DNA from: Fimbriimonadaceae bacterium
GTDB lineage: Bacteria > Armatimonadota > Fimbriimonadia > Fimbriimonadales > Fimbriimonadaceae
Direction of reading: 5' to 3'
Assembly (NCBI GenBank): GCA_026129685.1
Contig: JAHCHO010000006.1
Location: 62,001-126,000 of the forward strand
Length of the DNA: 64,000 nucleotides
Part shown: piece after piece, positions 54,003 through 62,514 of the stretch
How positions within the stretch are numbered: the first letter of the stretch is position 1
Layout: the number at the start of each line of letters is the position of its first letter
Program-made: the position numbers and the translations under genes
The notes under the pieces: model-generated
Databases searched by the model: none
Seen by the model: only the letters and a program-made list of their open reading frames with translations
What the model was told of the DNA's origin: nothing

Positions 54003-55034
54003 TCAGCCCTGCGGGGACGCGGTGATCATGAAGCCCTGCGCGGTCAGTTCTTGGCCGATATGGCGCAGCTTCTTCATGGCTCGCAGCTCGATTTGGCGGA
54101 CCCGCTCACGGGTGACGTTGAGCTCGGAACCGACCTCCTCGAGCGTTCGCGAGCGACCGTCGTCCAGACCGAACCGCAAGCGGACCACGTCGCGCTCGCG
54201 CGAGGTCAGCCGCCCGAGAATGCCGTCGATCTCCTCGCGCCGGATGAGGTTCCAGGTGACGTCGGTCGGGTTCGGCATGTTTTTCGACTGCACGAAATCC
54301 CCGATCGAGCTGTTGTCCTTCTCGCCGACGGGCGTCTCAAGGGAGATCGGTTCGACGGCGACGCGCATCATCTCGCGGACGCGGTCCACCGTCAAATCCA
54401 CTTCGCTCGAAATCTCTTCCTCGGTCGCTTCGCGCTGAAGCTCTTGCTGGAGACGAGAGGCCGTCTTGACAACCTTGTTGATGAGTTCGGCGACGTAGAC
54501 CGGGATGCGGATCGTGCGGCCCTGGTTGATGATGGCGCGGGCGATCGCGCGACGAATCCACCACGTGGCATAGGTCGAAAAGCGAAAACCCTTGCGCCAG
54601 TCGAACTTCTCGACGGCGCGAATTAGGCCCAGGTTGCCCTCTTGAATAAGGTCCGCGAGCGGGATGCCGCGGGCGTTGTACTTCTTGGCGATGCTGACGA
54701 CGAGGCGAAGGTTGGATTCGATCAGAATCCGCTTGGCCTCCATGTCGCCCTCCTGCACGCGGCGGGCAAGGTGGACCTCCTGCTCGGGGGTCAGCAATTG
54801 GGCGCGGCGCGTCTGCCGCATCCACATTTCGAGTTCTTCCGAATCGTCGTGAACCCGTTCCTCTTCGACCTCGTCTTCGACTTCCAGAAGATCGTCTTCT
54901 TCCGGTTCGACGGCGTCGTCAATCAGCACGGCGGCGTTCGGATCGACGTACGGAGCGCGACCAGGGGTGCGGACCGTGATGGCACGGCCGCGGCGCGTCT
55001 GCGGAGCGACTCCGTTTTCAGGCATCGTAATCAT
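54003..55034 (-). CDS. rpoD: Principal RNA polymerase sigma factor (sigma70/SigA type)
   Basis: A 343-residue sigma factor. The N-terminus (1-70) is short and acidic ([18 protein letters not shown]) with no full region 1.1. Region 1.2 reads [20 protein letters not shown], region 2 contains [27 protein letters not shown] and [13 protein letters not shown], and region 4 ends with the helix-turn-helix [10 protein letters not shown]. The full set of regions 2 to 4 and the quality of region 2.4 fit the main sigma factor, although a close paralogue cannot be excluded. Two overlapping promoters lie about 150 bases upstream. Confidence 0.9.
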   Translation of the reverse strand: MITMPENGVAPQTRRGRAITVRTPGRAPYVDPNAAVLIDDAVEPEEDDLLEVEDEVEEERVHDDSEELEMWMRQTRRAQLLTPEQEVHLARRVQEGDMEAKRILIESNLRLVVSIAKKYNARGIPLADLIQEGNLGLIRAVEKFDWRKGFRFSTYATWWIRRAIARAIINQGRTIRIPVYVAELINKVVKTASRLQQELQREATEEEISSEVDLTVDRVREMMRVAVEPISLETPVGEKDNSSIGDFVQSKNMPNPTDVTWNLIRREEIDGILGRLTSRERDVVRLRFGLDDGRSRTLEEVGSELNVTRERVRQIELRAMKKLRHIGQELTAQGFMITASPQG

Positions 55035-55153
55035 CCTCGTTCATATCCGAAATACGGCCACCATCGGCTTGGAAGAGGAAGTTCGTCTCTGAACGTCGCT
55101 TCCGGTACGCCGCCTCGCCTTCGTCATGAAAGCCGGGCGGCCCCAAACCGTCT

Positions 55154-55183
55154 ATTATGCACAGATTGTCCAACCGACTTCAA
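55154..55183 (-). promoter_or_regulatory. Second rpoD promoter
   Basis: TTGAAG (55178-55183), 18-base spacer, CATAAT (55154-55159) on the minus strand. Its -35 overlaps the -10 of the upstream promoter. Confidence 0.55.
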
Positions 55184-55210
55184 GGTAACACAGGTTTGGT
55201 CGGTTGTCAA
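55182..55210 (-). promoter_or_regulatory. First rpoD promoter
   Basis: Perfect TTGACA (55205-55210), 17-base spacer and TACCTT (55182-55187) on the minus strand. The expected transcript has a leader of about 140 bases before rpoD. Confidence 0.7.
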
Positions 55211-55439
55211 GGACAATATCGCTGCTCGGCGCAAGATTCAGCCTCGACATTCATGAGAGTTCCCGTGAACGCGAAACGATTCGCGGAGCATATCCCTTCC
55301 CTACGCCGACTCCGCTCTCGCGTTGCGGCCCCGATGCGAGATTCGTGAATTCGCCTTCGGTCGCGAACTTCCTGCCTGCTAACGAGCACGCGCCCGGGCT
55401 TTCCCGCCGGCCGGCGCTTGGGTCTATACTCTCGGAGTA

Positions 55440-56906
55440 ATGCTCGGTTCAGGCGATCACCCGAAGGAAGAGTGCGGCGTCCTTGGGGTCTACGCGCCGG
55501 ACCGTGAGGCCGCCCGGCTGGCCTTCTTCGGTCTCTTCGCCCTTCAGCACCGGGGCCAAGAGTCGGCGGGCATCGCGGTGGCGAACGGCCATCGGGTGCG
55601 CATGCACAAGGACATGGGGCTGGTCAGCCACGTGTTCAACGAGGACGTGCTGCGCGTCATGGACGGCGACATGGCCATCGGGCACACCCGCTACAGCACG
55701 ACGGGCGCGAGCGTGCTGCGCAACGCCCAACCCGTGTTCTGCCAGAGTCTCGTCGGGGACATCGCGGTCGCCCACAACGGCAACCTGATCAACACCCGCG
55801 AACTCCGCGCGGAACTCGAAGACGAAGGCGAGGTCTTCGACAGCTCGAGCGACAGCGAGATCATTGCGCGCCTGGTCGTTCGAAACATCCAGCATGGGCC
55901 GGAGGAAGCGGTAAAGACCGCGATGCGCCGGTTGCGCGGGGCCTACAGCTGCACCGTCCTGACCCCAAAAACCCTGATCGGCTTTCGCGATCCTCACGGC
56001 ATCCGTCCGTTGGTCGTCGGCCGTCTCGAGCACGGTGGAGCGGTGATCGCGAGCGAGACGTGCGCCTTCGGGCCGCTCGACGCCCAGTTCGAGCGCGAAC
56101 TCGCCCCCGGCGAGATGGTCATCGTGGGACACGACGGAATCCGTTACGCCCAAGGCGCTCCGTCCCCTCGGCCCGCGATGTGCCTCTTCGAGTTCATCTA
56201 TTTCGCTCGCCCGGACAGCCAGATGTACGGCCGGCTGCTCTACTCCGTCCGTGAGCGCATGGGCGAAAACCTGGCGAGCGAATACCCCATCGATGCCGAC
56301 ATCGTGGTACCCGTACCGGACAGCGGCATTCCGGCGGCGCTCGGATACAGCCGCCGGTCGGGCATCCCCTATCGCGAGGGCATGACCAAGAGCCGGTACA
56401 TCCACCGGACCTTCATCCAGCCCGACCAACCGATGCGCGAGTTGGGCGTAAGGATGAAACTGACCCCTCTCGTCGAGCACATTCAGGGCAAGCGCATCAT
56501 CCTCGTCGACGACTCCATCGTCCGAGCGACCACCACCACGCAGATCGTCAAGCTCATGTTCGAGGCGGGGGCCAAGGAGGTCCACGTTCGCATCACCGCG
56601 CCGCCGATCACCCACCCCTGTTTCTACGGGATCGACATGGCCTCACGCGGCGAGCTCGCCGCCGCGCGCATGACCGTCAAGGAGATCGAGCGCCATCTGG
56701 GCGCAACCTCCCTCGGATACCTGTCCATCGACGGGGCGGTGCAGGCGACGGGGCGCGACCGAGACCACTTTTGCCTGGCCTGCTTCAACGGGGACTACCC
56801 CATCGCCGTGCCGTCGGACGTCGAAGCACGACGCTCCGAGAAGCGGCAGGACGTCGGCCAACTCGCGGCGGTCGCCTCCGCTCAGCGTTCCCTGTTCGAC
56901 GAGTGA
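55440..56906 (+). CDS. purF: Amidophosphoribosyltransferase
   Basis: First committed step of purine synthesis: PRPP and glutamine give phosphoribosylamine. The 488-residue product starts with an 11-residue stretch before Cys12 (ECGVLGVY), the glutaminase nucleophile, so it is likely made with a propeptide as in Bacillus. The PRPP loop VDDSIVRATT is at about 356-365. Cys248, Cys394, Cys445 and Cys448 match the 4Fe-4S ligands of the Bacillus-type, oxygen-sensitive enzyme. The ATG lies nine bases after TATACT. No other pur gene is adjacent. The 3' end overlaps the convergent dioxygenase-like gene by 25 bases. Confidence 0.96.
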   Translation: MLGSGDHPKEECGVLGVYAPDREAARLAFFGLFALQHRGQESAGIAVANGHRVRMHKDMGLVSHVFNEDVLRVMDGDMAIGHTRYSTTGASVLRNAQPVFCQSLVGDIAVAHNGNLINTRELRAELEDEGEVFDSSSDSEIIARLVVRNIQHGPEEAVKTAMRRLRGAYSCTVLTPKTLIGFRDPHGIRPLVVGRLEHGGAVIASETCAFGPLDAQFERELAPGEMVIVGHDGIRYAQGAPSPRPAMCLFEFIYFARPDSQMYGRLLYSVRERMGENLASEYPIDADIVVPVPDSGIPAALGYSRRSGIPYREGMTKSRYIHRTFIQPDQPMRELGVRMKLTPLVEHIQGKRIILVDDSIVRATTTTQIVKLMFEAGAKEVHVRITAPPITHPCFYGIDMASRGELAAARMTVKEIERHLGATSLGYLSIDGAVQATGRDRDHFCLACFNGDYPIAVPSDVEARRSEKRQDVGQLAAVASAQRSLFDE

Positions 56907-57913
56907 CCGCCCTGCTCGCTCAGGCGGGTGAGGGCCTCCTCGTTGTACTTCAGGTTGCCGCATCCCCCTTCCCCGCTGGGACGAACGTGGGGGCCGTGCC
57001 TCTGCTCGGTGCCCTTCCAAGCGTAGGGATCCTCGCCCGCGATCATTACGATGTCGCGATGGTCGGCGATCGAAACGTGCTGTCCTTCCGGCAACGTGCC
57101 GCCGTACCAGGGGAGAAGCGATGCGGCGCTCATGTAGTGGTTCACCAGGGCGCGGCGATACCCCGCGTTCGCGTAGTTGGGCAACGAACGATGCAGCAGG
57201 TAGCCGTTAAAGAACACGATGCTCCCGGCCCTAACTTCGACCGGAACAGCGTCGGCGTCCGTCCACGGATACCGTCGGGCTTCGAACGCGCAGTCGAAGC
57301 GGGGGTCGGCGTGCCACTCTTGGTAGTAGAGGACACCCGGGCGATGCGACCCGGGGATCACCCATAGGCATCCGTTCTCGACGGTTGCGTCGTCCATCGC
57401 GATCCAACCTCCGGTGAGCGACCGGTCCCGGGTGGGAATGTAGATTTCGTCCTGGTGCCAGGCCTGGCCGGGCTTCCCGGCCGACTTGATGAAGAGCATG
57501 GACTGCATGCACTTCACGTTGGGACCGATCACCGTCGTCAGGGTTTCGACGATCGCCGGATGGGCGAGTTGCCGCTCCATGACAGGCGACACCTTGTGCG
57601 GAAAGTGGATGCAGAGGATGCGGCGCATCGCCTCGTCGTCGGACTCGCCGGCGGGTCCGGGATCGGTCCCGGGCAGGTCGCCTCGCTCTCCGCGACAAAT
57701 CGCGACCGCCTCGCGTCGGAGTTCGTCGACTTCGTCGGAACTCAGCGCGTTCTCGACGACCAAGAAGCCCTGCTCGTCGAAGAAACGGGAGGCCTCGTCG
57801 TCCAGTGGTCGCCGAACGTACCCGGCCGGAGACGCTCCGCCGGGCCAACTCTCGAAAGGCCGGAGTTCGCGCGCTTCCGCGCGACCGTTGAGGCTTGCGT
57901 GGGTGACCGCCAT
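56882..57913 (-). CDS. Phytanoyl-CoA dioxygenase family protein
   Basis: A 343-residue Fe(II)/2-oxoglutarate-dependent oxygenase. The iron site is seen as WHQDE (His and Asp) and the distal His in GYLLHRSLPNYA; the nearby arginine in NAGYRRALVNHY would bind 2-oxoglutarate. The substrate is unknown; relatives hydroxylate small metabolites. The start at MAVTHASL lies seven bases after AATAAT, and the upstream extension of the frame is not similar to the family. Confidence 0.88.
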   Translation of the reverse strand: MAVTHASLNGRAEARELRPFESWPGGASPAGYVRRPLDDEASRFFDEQGFLVVENALSSDEVDELRREAVAICRGERGDLPGTDPGPAGESDDEAMRRILCIHFPHKVSPVMERQLAHPAIVETLTTVIGPNVKCMQSMLFIKSAGKPGQAWHQDEIYIPTRDRSLTGGWIAMDDATVENGCLWVIPGSHRPGVLYYQEWHADPRFDCAFEARRYPWTDADAVPVEVRAGSIVFFNGYLLHRSLPNYANAGYRRALVNHYMSAASLLPWYGGTLPEGQHVSIADHRDIVMIAGEDPYAWKGTEQRHGPHVRPSGEGGCGNLKYNEEALTRLSEQGGHSSNRER

Positions 57914-57985
57914 AGACCCTATTATTGTCACCAGGGCCGGGCGGCGCACGCGCCTACCAAGGAAAAGTGGTTGAGCCAAAACGGC

Positions 57986-58015
57986 GGCGCCCCGGAGCTG
58001 GAGCACCGGGGCGCC
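57986..58015 (-). terminator. Intrinsic terminator of the secretin gene
   Basis: A 10-bp perfect stem (GGCGCCCCGG and its complement, ten-base loop) begins 20 bases after the secretin stop and is followed on the minus strand by GCCGTTTTGG. Confidence 0.75.
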
Positions 58016-58035
58016 GAGTCGAACCGCGCGGCGGA

Positions 58036-59367
58036 CTACTTCTTCAGGCTCAGGCCCTGCCCAACGTGGGGGGTGATGAGCATGATGACCTCGGTGGTCT
58101 TCTTCTCGGTCGTCGTCTGCCGGAAAAGCTCGCCGATGAGCGGGATGTCGCCAAGGATCGGGAGCTTCGTGACGCGGCGCTTGTCGCTGTCCTGCATCAT
58201 GCCGCCGATGGCGATGGTCTCGCCGCTGCGCACGCGGACCTGCGTGTTCGCCCGCCGAATCGTGGTGGTGGGATTGCCGGCGTTGTTCGCGACGGCGTCG
58301 CTCACTTCAGGCTGAAGGTCCAGCGTGATCCAGCCGTCGTCGCCCACCAGCGCGGTGAACTTCAGCTTAACGCCGGAGTCGATCTTCTGAATCTGGGCGG
58401 TCGGGAAGTTCACGTTGCCGGACAGGATCGAGAAGTACGTCTCCTGGCCGACGAAGAACTCGGACATGCGCCCTTCGAACGCGGCCAGCCTAGGCTGGGC
58501 GCGAAGGCGGGCCTTGTTGGCGATGATGAGGGCCTTCAGCTTGGCGACGTCCTCAAAGGTCGCCTTCGAATACTGGGCGATCAACCCGTTGTCCACCGCA
58601 AAGTTCTTCCAGCTCCAGGAAAACCCGGTTTCGGAACCGTTCACCACTTCGAGCTCGGTGATCATCGCTTCCACGACGATCTGCCGCGCCGGGCGATCGA
58701 TCATCTCGATCTGTTTCATGATGACGGTCAGGAGCGCTTTCGGCGCGGTGACCATCAGGGTGCTCGTCTCGTTGCGGACGGTGACGAAATCCTGAACCTG
58801 CTTCGAAAGGAGCGGGAAGACGTTCTCCGCCTTTTCGTTCTTGGTGCGGTACACCTGACTCTCGGCGTACTGGAAGAACAAGGGCGAATCCTTCTTTAGC
58901 AGCGTGATCAGGAAGGTGCGCGCATCGATGCGAATCACCTCGGCGCCTCCCGCGGCGAGCGCGAGTTTCTTCAGGACGCCCTCGAGCGTTTCCTCGGCGT
59001 GGGCGAAGGAAATGGTCTGTTCGCTCGAAATGGAGGTGTCGGCAATGACGGTGACGTTCGAGACCAGCGACAACTGGGCGGCGATCGTCGGGATCGACAT
59101 GTCCTCGAAGGTGTTCGGGGCCAGAATCTGTTGTCCGGGATCCACCGATTGGTTTCCGCCGGGTTGAGACGTGTTGGTCTGGTTGCCGGGCGTCGCGGGT
59201 CCGGCCGGGTTGGTCGGCGGGGTCGCGGGGGTCTTCGTGGCTCCGCCGGACCCCAGGCCCGCCTTCGCGCCTCGCCAAACGGCGACCGACTCCTGTCCGA
59301 ATCCGGGACTCGCGAACACGAGAACAATCGCGATAGCGAGGATTGCCTGAGAAGTCCTTCCCATCAT
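58036..59367 (-). CDS. Secretin (PilQ/GspD family outer-membrane channel)
   Basis: A 443-residue outer-membrane secretin. Signal peptide (about 1-25), a Pro/Thr/Asn-rich linker (about 40-75), then an N0/STN-like domain (NTFEDMSIPTIAAQLS start), an N1-like domain (RQIVVEAMITEL end) and the secretin barrel with RSGETIAIGGMM and LPILGDIPLIGELFR near the C-terminus. It is shorter than type II or type IV pilus secretins (about 600-700 residues). No pilM, N, O or P, ATPase or pseudopilin gene is near. It is preceded by two secreted-protein genes but has a terminator between, so it is probably a separate transcript. Confidence 0.92.
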   Translation of the reverse strand: MMGRTSQAILAIAIVLVFASPGFGQESVAVWRGAKAGLGSGGATKTPATPPTNPAGPATPGNQTNTSQPGGNQSVDPGQQILAPNTFEDMSIPTIAAQLSLVSNVTVIADTSISSEQTISFAHAEETLEGVLKKLALAAGGAEVIRIDARTFLITLLKKDSPLFFQYAESQVYRTKNEKAENVFPLLSKQVQDFVTVRNETSTLMVTAPKALLTVIMKQIEMIDRPARQIVVEAMITELEVVNGSETGFSWSWKNFAVDNGLIAQYSKATFEDVAKLKALIIANKARLRAQPRLAAFEGRMSEFFVGQETYFSILSGNVNFPTAQIQKIDSGVKLKFTALVGDDGWITLDLQPEVSDAVANNAGNPTTTIRRANTQVRVRSGETIAIGGMMQDSDKRRVTKLPILGDIPLIGELFRQTTTEKKTTEVIMLITPHVGQGLSLKK

Positions 59368-59540
59368 ATGAGCCAATCCGTGGACGTGGCGACGCGGGCG
59401 TCGGACCGTAACCCGAACCCGGCACTTTACCCAGGTCAGGATATCACCTCGGGGGCTCCCGGCGCTACGGGCACGTGCCCTCGCGTGATCCTCAACCTTG
59501 GGTCGAACCGAGTTTCGCATGGCCGTCCTTTGTCCAAAAC

Positions 59541-59570
59541 ATGGGAGCTACCGAAGTCGGCAGCTCCCAT
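59541..59570 (-). terminator. Intrinsic terminator after the Ig-like secreted protein gene
   Basis: ATGGGAGCT and AGCTCCCAT form a 9-bp stem with a 12-base loop, followed on the minus strand by GTTTTGG. Confidence 0.72.
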
Positions 59571-59623
59571 TGAAGGTTCGGCATCTCGCGAGCGGTCCTT
59601 TAGTCCAGCCTCGCGACTAACGA

Positions 59624-61318
59624 TTAGCCACCGCCCTTTCCGCCCGCTTTGGAACCCGTTTTGACGGGCGGTTTGGGCTTACCGCTCGTTGCGTTCGGTT
59701 TGGCCGCCGGGGGCTTCGGCGCCGCTTTCGCCTCGGGCACCTTGATGGGAACGCTGAGGGTGGCGGACAGGTCGTCGCCATAGCGGTAGACGACGTCGAC
59801 GGTGTAGCTTCCGGGCTTGAGGTCCGGTGGCAACATCACGAGGTTGGGGATGCGCGCGCCGGGAATCATGCCTCCGTCCCCCTTCAAGGGTACTTCAAGG
59901 GCGGCGACGCGGCGCAGACCTCCTTCCAGGACGATCGCTTCCGCCTGAGGACGAAGCGCCATGTTCCCGGAATTCGTAACCATGTAGCGGACGGTGACCG
60001 GCCGACCGTTGTTGTCGGTCACCAGTTCCGGCGAATCCACCGTCATGCCGGGCTGGGTCGTGCCTTTCACGACGATGTTGGCCATCATCACTTCGGCAAG
60101 GCCCTTCGGGTCCTCTCGGTCTTTCACTTCGACCCCGAACCAGTAGTCGCCCTTGGCGTTACGATCCAGCCTCGCGGTCAGGATGACGACGCCGGTCCGA
60201 CCCGGCGCGAGAGAGAGCTCGGTCGGCCGGATGTCGAGGGCGAGACCGGCCGCCACGGGCGCCTCGCCGATGCCGATCGAACCGCCCGACGACTGCTCGA
60301 GGCATCGAGTGCTGAGCGCGAGACTGATCGGCTTGTTCGACTGGTTGATGATCTTCATCGCCTGGACGCGCTGCCCGCCCGCCGCGACCTCGCCGAACGG
60401 CTTGGCCTCCGGATCGATGATGACGGGAATCTGTTTTGTGATCACCGCTTCGGACGCGGGCACGGGCTTGCCCTGCTGAACGACGTAATCCGCGACCAAG
60501 GGCGGGATGCGCCGCCGTCCGAGGTCCACGCGCACCGTCAATCGGTACCGACCGTCGTTGATGCCCCCCATGACCACCGCAAGGTGGCGTTTGGTGCCGG
60601 GAAGCAGGTTGCGGTCTTCGATCGATTCCTCGTCCACCACGCGCCCGTTGCGGTTCAGGTCGCGAACGGTCGCCGTCATGCCGATCGGCACGAAGGTGTT
60701 GCCGACCGAGGTCATGGCGATGCGAGCCTGGAAACGGCCGGGGCCGCCCGGAACGGGCATCAGTTCGGGCGTCGAAAAGGTCACTTCCGGCTTCTGGGCA
60801 CGCTTGACGGTGAGGATGATCGGGATTTCGTAGATGACGGCCGCGCCTTGGTCGGCGCCGACGGGACGCGGGCGGAACTGGATCATCGCCCAGTAGGTGC
60901 CCTCCGCCTCCCGGGGGACGACGTAGTTCAACTGCAGTTCGCGCTTCTCGGTGGGACGCAGGGTCATGTCCTCGTAGCGCTTGGTGAACCACTGCGAGCA
61001 GTCACGGTCGTGCTTGACGTCGAGTTTGGTCTTGTAGGTCCAGTCGTCCGGCATGAACGACTTGATGTCGAGTTTGCCCTCGGTCGCCGTGGCGGTGGCG
61101 TTGTTCGGGCACTCGACCTTGAGTTTGAGGGTGCGCTTCGTTCCGGGAAGGTTGACGAACTCGCGGAAGATGGTGGGCGAGACGAGGAGACCGCCGATCG
61201 CGGACCGGGGGTCGCTCTCTTGCCGGGGCTGTTTGGTCGCTTGGCCGAGCGCGGAAGACGCGAGGGCGATCGCGAGGGCCGCGCCAAGGGCGGGGATTCG
61301 AGAGAGGTTCATGGCCAT
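59624..61318 (-). CDS. Large secreted protein with Ig-like/chaperone-like domains
   Basis: A 564-residue exported protein with a signal peptide ending at SSALGQ (about residue 26). The body is beta-rich with repeated strands of the kind seen in bacterial Ig-like or fimbrial-chaperone-like domains (GLLVSPTIFREFVNLPGTKRT, VIIDPEAKPFGEVAAGGQRV, LAPGRTGVVILTARLDR, MLPPDLKPGSYTVDVVYRYG). The last 45 residues are rich in Lys, Pro, Gly and Ala. I do not recognise a named family. It lies between a small secreted protein gene and the secretin gene, so the three may form a surface-structure system. Confidence 0.72.
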   Translation of the reverse strand: MAMNLSRIPALGAALAIALASSALGQATKQPRQESDPRSAIGGLLVSPTIFREFVNLPGTKRTLKLKVECPNNATATATEGKLDIKSFMPDDWTYKTKLDVKHDRDCSQWFTKRYEDMTLRPTEKRELQLNYVVPREAEGTYWAMIQFRPRPVGADQGAAVIYEIPIILTVKRAQKPEVTFSTPELMPVPGGPGRFQARIAMTSVGNTFVPIGMTATVRDLNRNGRVVDEESIEDRNLLPGTKRHLAVVMGGINDGRYRLTVRVDLGRRRIPPLVADYVVQQGKPVPASEAVITKQIPVIIDPEAKPFGEVAAGGQRVQAMKIINQSNKPISLALSTRCLEQSSGGSIGIGEAPVAAGLALDIRPTELSLAPGRTGVVILTARLDRNAKGDYWFGVEVKDREDPKGLAEVMMANIVVKGTTQPGMTVDSPELVTDNNGRPVTVRYMVTNSGNMALRPQAEAIVLEGGLRRVAALEVPLKGDGGMIPGARIPNLVMLPPDLKPGSYTVDVVYRYGDDLSATLSVPIKVPEAKAAPKPPAAKPNATSGKPKPPVKTGSKAGGKGGG

Positions 61319-61420
61319 GGTTCCGTTCTTGTATGCCTACGGCAAGTATAGTCGGCGCGTTCGTCGCCGCCTTGACCCCAAGAAGGGGCGCGCGGAGTTG
61401 CGGGGTCCTGACAAACGTTC

Positions 61421-61445
61421 GGCCCGCTCTGCAAGAGAGCGGGCC
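61421..61445 (-). terminator. Intrinsic terminator after the small secreted protein gene
   Basis: GGCCCGCTCT and AGAGCGGGCC form a perfect 10-bp stem with a 5-base loop. On the minus strand a weakly T-rich tail follows. Confidence 0.7.
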
Positions 61446-61489
61446 GTGGACGCCTCCGAAACCGAAGTGGTTCTCGGATTGGCCGCCGC

Positions 61490-62107
61490 TTAGAGGCGGT
61501 AGAGCACGAGGTCGGCCGAGAGGTTCACGTACTGCCCGGGACCGTGGTCCGGAGCGACGTTGATCCGTCGGTAGACTTCGACGCTGGCCTTGCCGCCGGT
61601 GAGCCAAGGCGCCAGGAAGCTGCTCGGGCTCCACACCGTGTTGAAGTAGAAGCCGTTGCCCCAGTTGGAGTCGAACGGGATGCCGCCGCCGCTGAACATC
61701 GGAAGATTCGCGATGTTCTTGACGACCGCCCGATACTGCATCGGGATGTTGAGGTTCGTCAGCGGGCCGCTGGGGCCGGTGCCGGGAACCTTCGTCAGGT
61801 CGCCGAAGCCTTCGAAGTCGAGGGCGAGGATCTCGTTGTGATAGATGTTGATGGGCGTGAACATCTCGTCGGAGCCGGAGCCCCAACCGTCCACGGTCCA
61901 GACCACCTGCATGAAGCCGTTGACGTAGAGGTACGGGTTGACGTACGCCACCGTCGGCATGTGGAAGTAGATGATGTTCGTCAGGCCGTAGTACGGGCCG
62001 TTCACGTCGCTGTTCACGACGTAGTTGAACACGCGACCACCGAGGGGCTGGGCCATGGCCATTCCCGCGGTCGCCGCGATTCCGAGAGTCAGAGCGAGTT
62101 TGCGCAT
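61490..62107 (-). CDS. Small secreted protein, candidate structural subunit
   Basis: A 205-residue exported protein with a signal peptide (MRKLALTLGIAATAGMAMAQ). The mature part is rich in Tyr, Phe, Asn and Gly (GLTNIIYFHMPTVAYVNPYL, NWGNGFYFNTVW) and has almost no charge clusters, as in structural or coat proteins. It lacks a class III pilin signal, so it is not a type IV pilin. No family is recognised. A good extended -10 promoter lies about 80 bases upstream and a terminator follows, so it may be highly expressed on its own. Confidence 0.72.
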   Translation of the reverse strand: MRKLALTLGIAATAGMAMAQPLGGRVFNYVVNSDVNGPYYGLTNIIYFHMPTVAYVNPYLYVNGFMQVVWTVDGWGSGSDEMFTPINIYHNEILALDFEGFGDLTKVPGTGPSGPLTNLNIPMQYRAVVKNIANLPMFSGGGIPFDSNWGNGFYFNTVWSPSSFLAPWLTGGKASVEVYRRINVAPDHGPGQYVNLSADLVLYRL

Positions 62108-62185
62108 ATTGTCCGAGAACTCCTATGGTTCTTCAGCCTCGCCCACGGATCGCGGGCCGAAGCCACCGTCATTCTTACCAGGTCG

Positions 62186-62194
62186 ATTGTACCA
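62186..62194 (-). promoter_or_regulatory. Extended -10 promoter of the small secreted protein gene
   Basis: TG-G-TACAAT on the minus strand, an extended -10 element, with a leader of about 75 bases that contains GGAG near the ATG. A TCCCC/GGGGA hairpin (62201-62216) lies just upstream. Confidence 0.6.
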
Positions 62195-62340
62195 GGCAAG
62201 TCCCCAGAGTGGGGGACAGGCGCAACATTTGGGGGGAAATTCAGATTGTCGGCGAGCCGGCGGACAATCCCCAGGGTCCTCTGGCAAAGACCCCGTCGGA
62301 CCGATCATCGGGAAGCGGGCGACCGCCCTCGACGTTACCC

Positions 62341-62432
62341 CCGGGCCTAAAGGCCGGGTCCAAAGGACCCAGGCCCGAAACCTCCGACCGTCCGAAAGGG
62401 TCGCATTGGTATCCCAATGGGGCCGGCAGGTT
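62341..62432 (+). promoter_or_regulatory. Candidate structured leader RNA of the LuxR/PAS/GAF gene
   Basis: Four helices pack into 92 bases. GGGCCT (62343-62348) pairs with AGGCCC (62371-62376) around the hairpin GGGTCC-AAA-GGACCC (62356-62370). AACCT (62379-62383) pairs with AGGTT (62428-62432) around two further hairpins: CGACC/GGTCG (62385-62403) and CATTGG/CCAATG (62404-62419). The unpaired bases are purine-rich (TAAA, GAAA). It ends about 80 bases before the GTG start. I cannot match it to a known riboswitch. Confidence 0.5.
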
Positions 62433-62514
62433 CACCGGGATTGCCGTCGAAGCGCTCGTCGCGAGACGGCGAGCCCTGAGCGAACCGCGGATCGAGGCCA
62501 AAGGAAGGAACAGC

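Larger units (their letters stand above)
55035..55439. other. Divergent control region between rpoD and purF
   Basis: About 405 bases without a gene. It holds the two rpoD promoters (55154-55210, minus) and, at the right end, TATACT at 55425-55430 nine bases before the purF ATG. The small open frames here lack any coding signs. Confidence 0.6.
62108..62514. other. Divergent control region with inverted repeat and structured leader
   Basis: About 407 bases without a gene between the secreted protein gene (minus) and the LuxR/PAS/GAF gene (plus). From left to right it holds the extended -10 (62186-62194), a GATTGTC-N12-GACAATC inverted repeat (62244-62269) that could be an operator, and the multi-hairpin element at 62341-62432. 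An open frame runs through it on the plus strand, but it has no similarity and is not used. Confidence 0.6.

Noticed and set aside
62125-62514. N-terminal extension of the LuxR/PAS/GAF frame to 62125
   Set aside because: The extension has no similarity, covers the structured RNA element and the inverted repeat, and a good Shine-Dalgarno supports GTG 62515.
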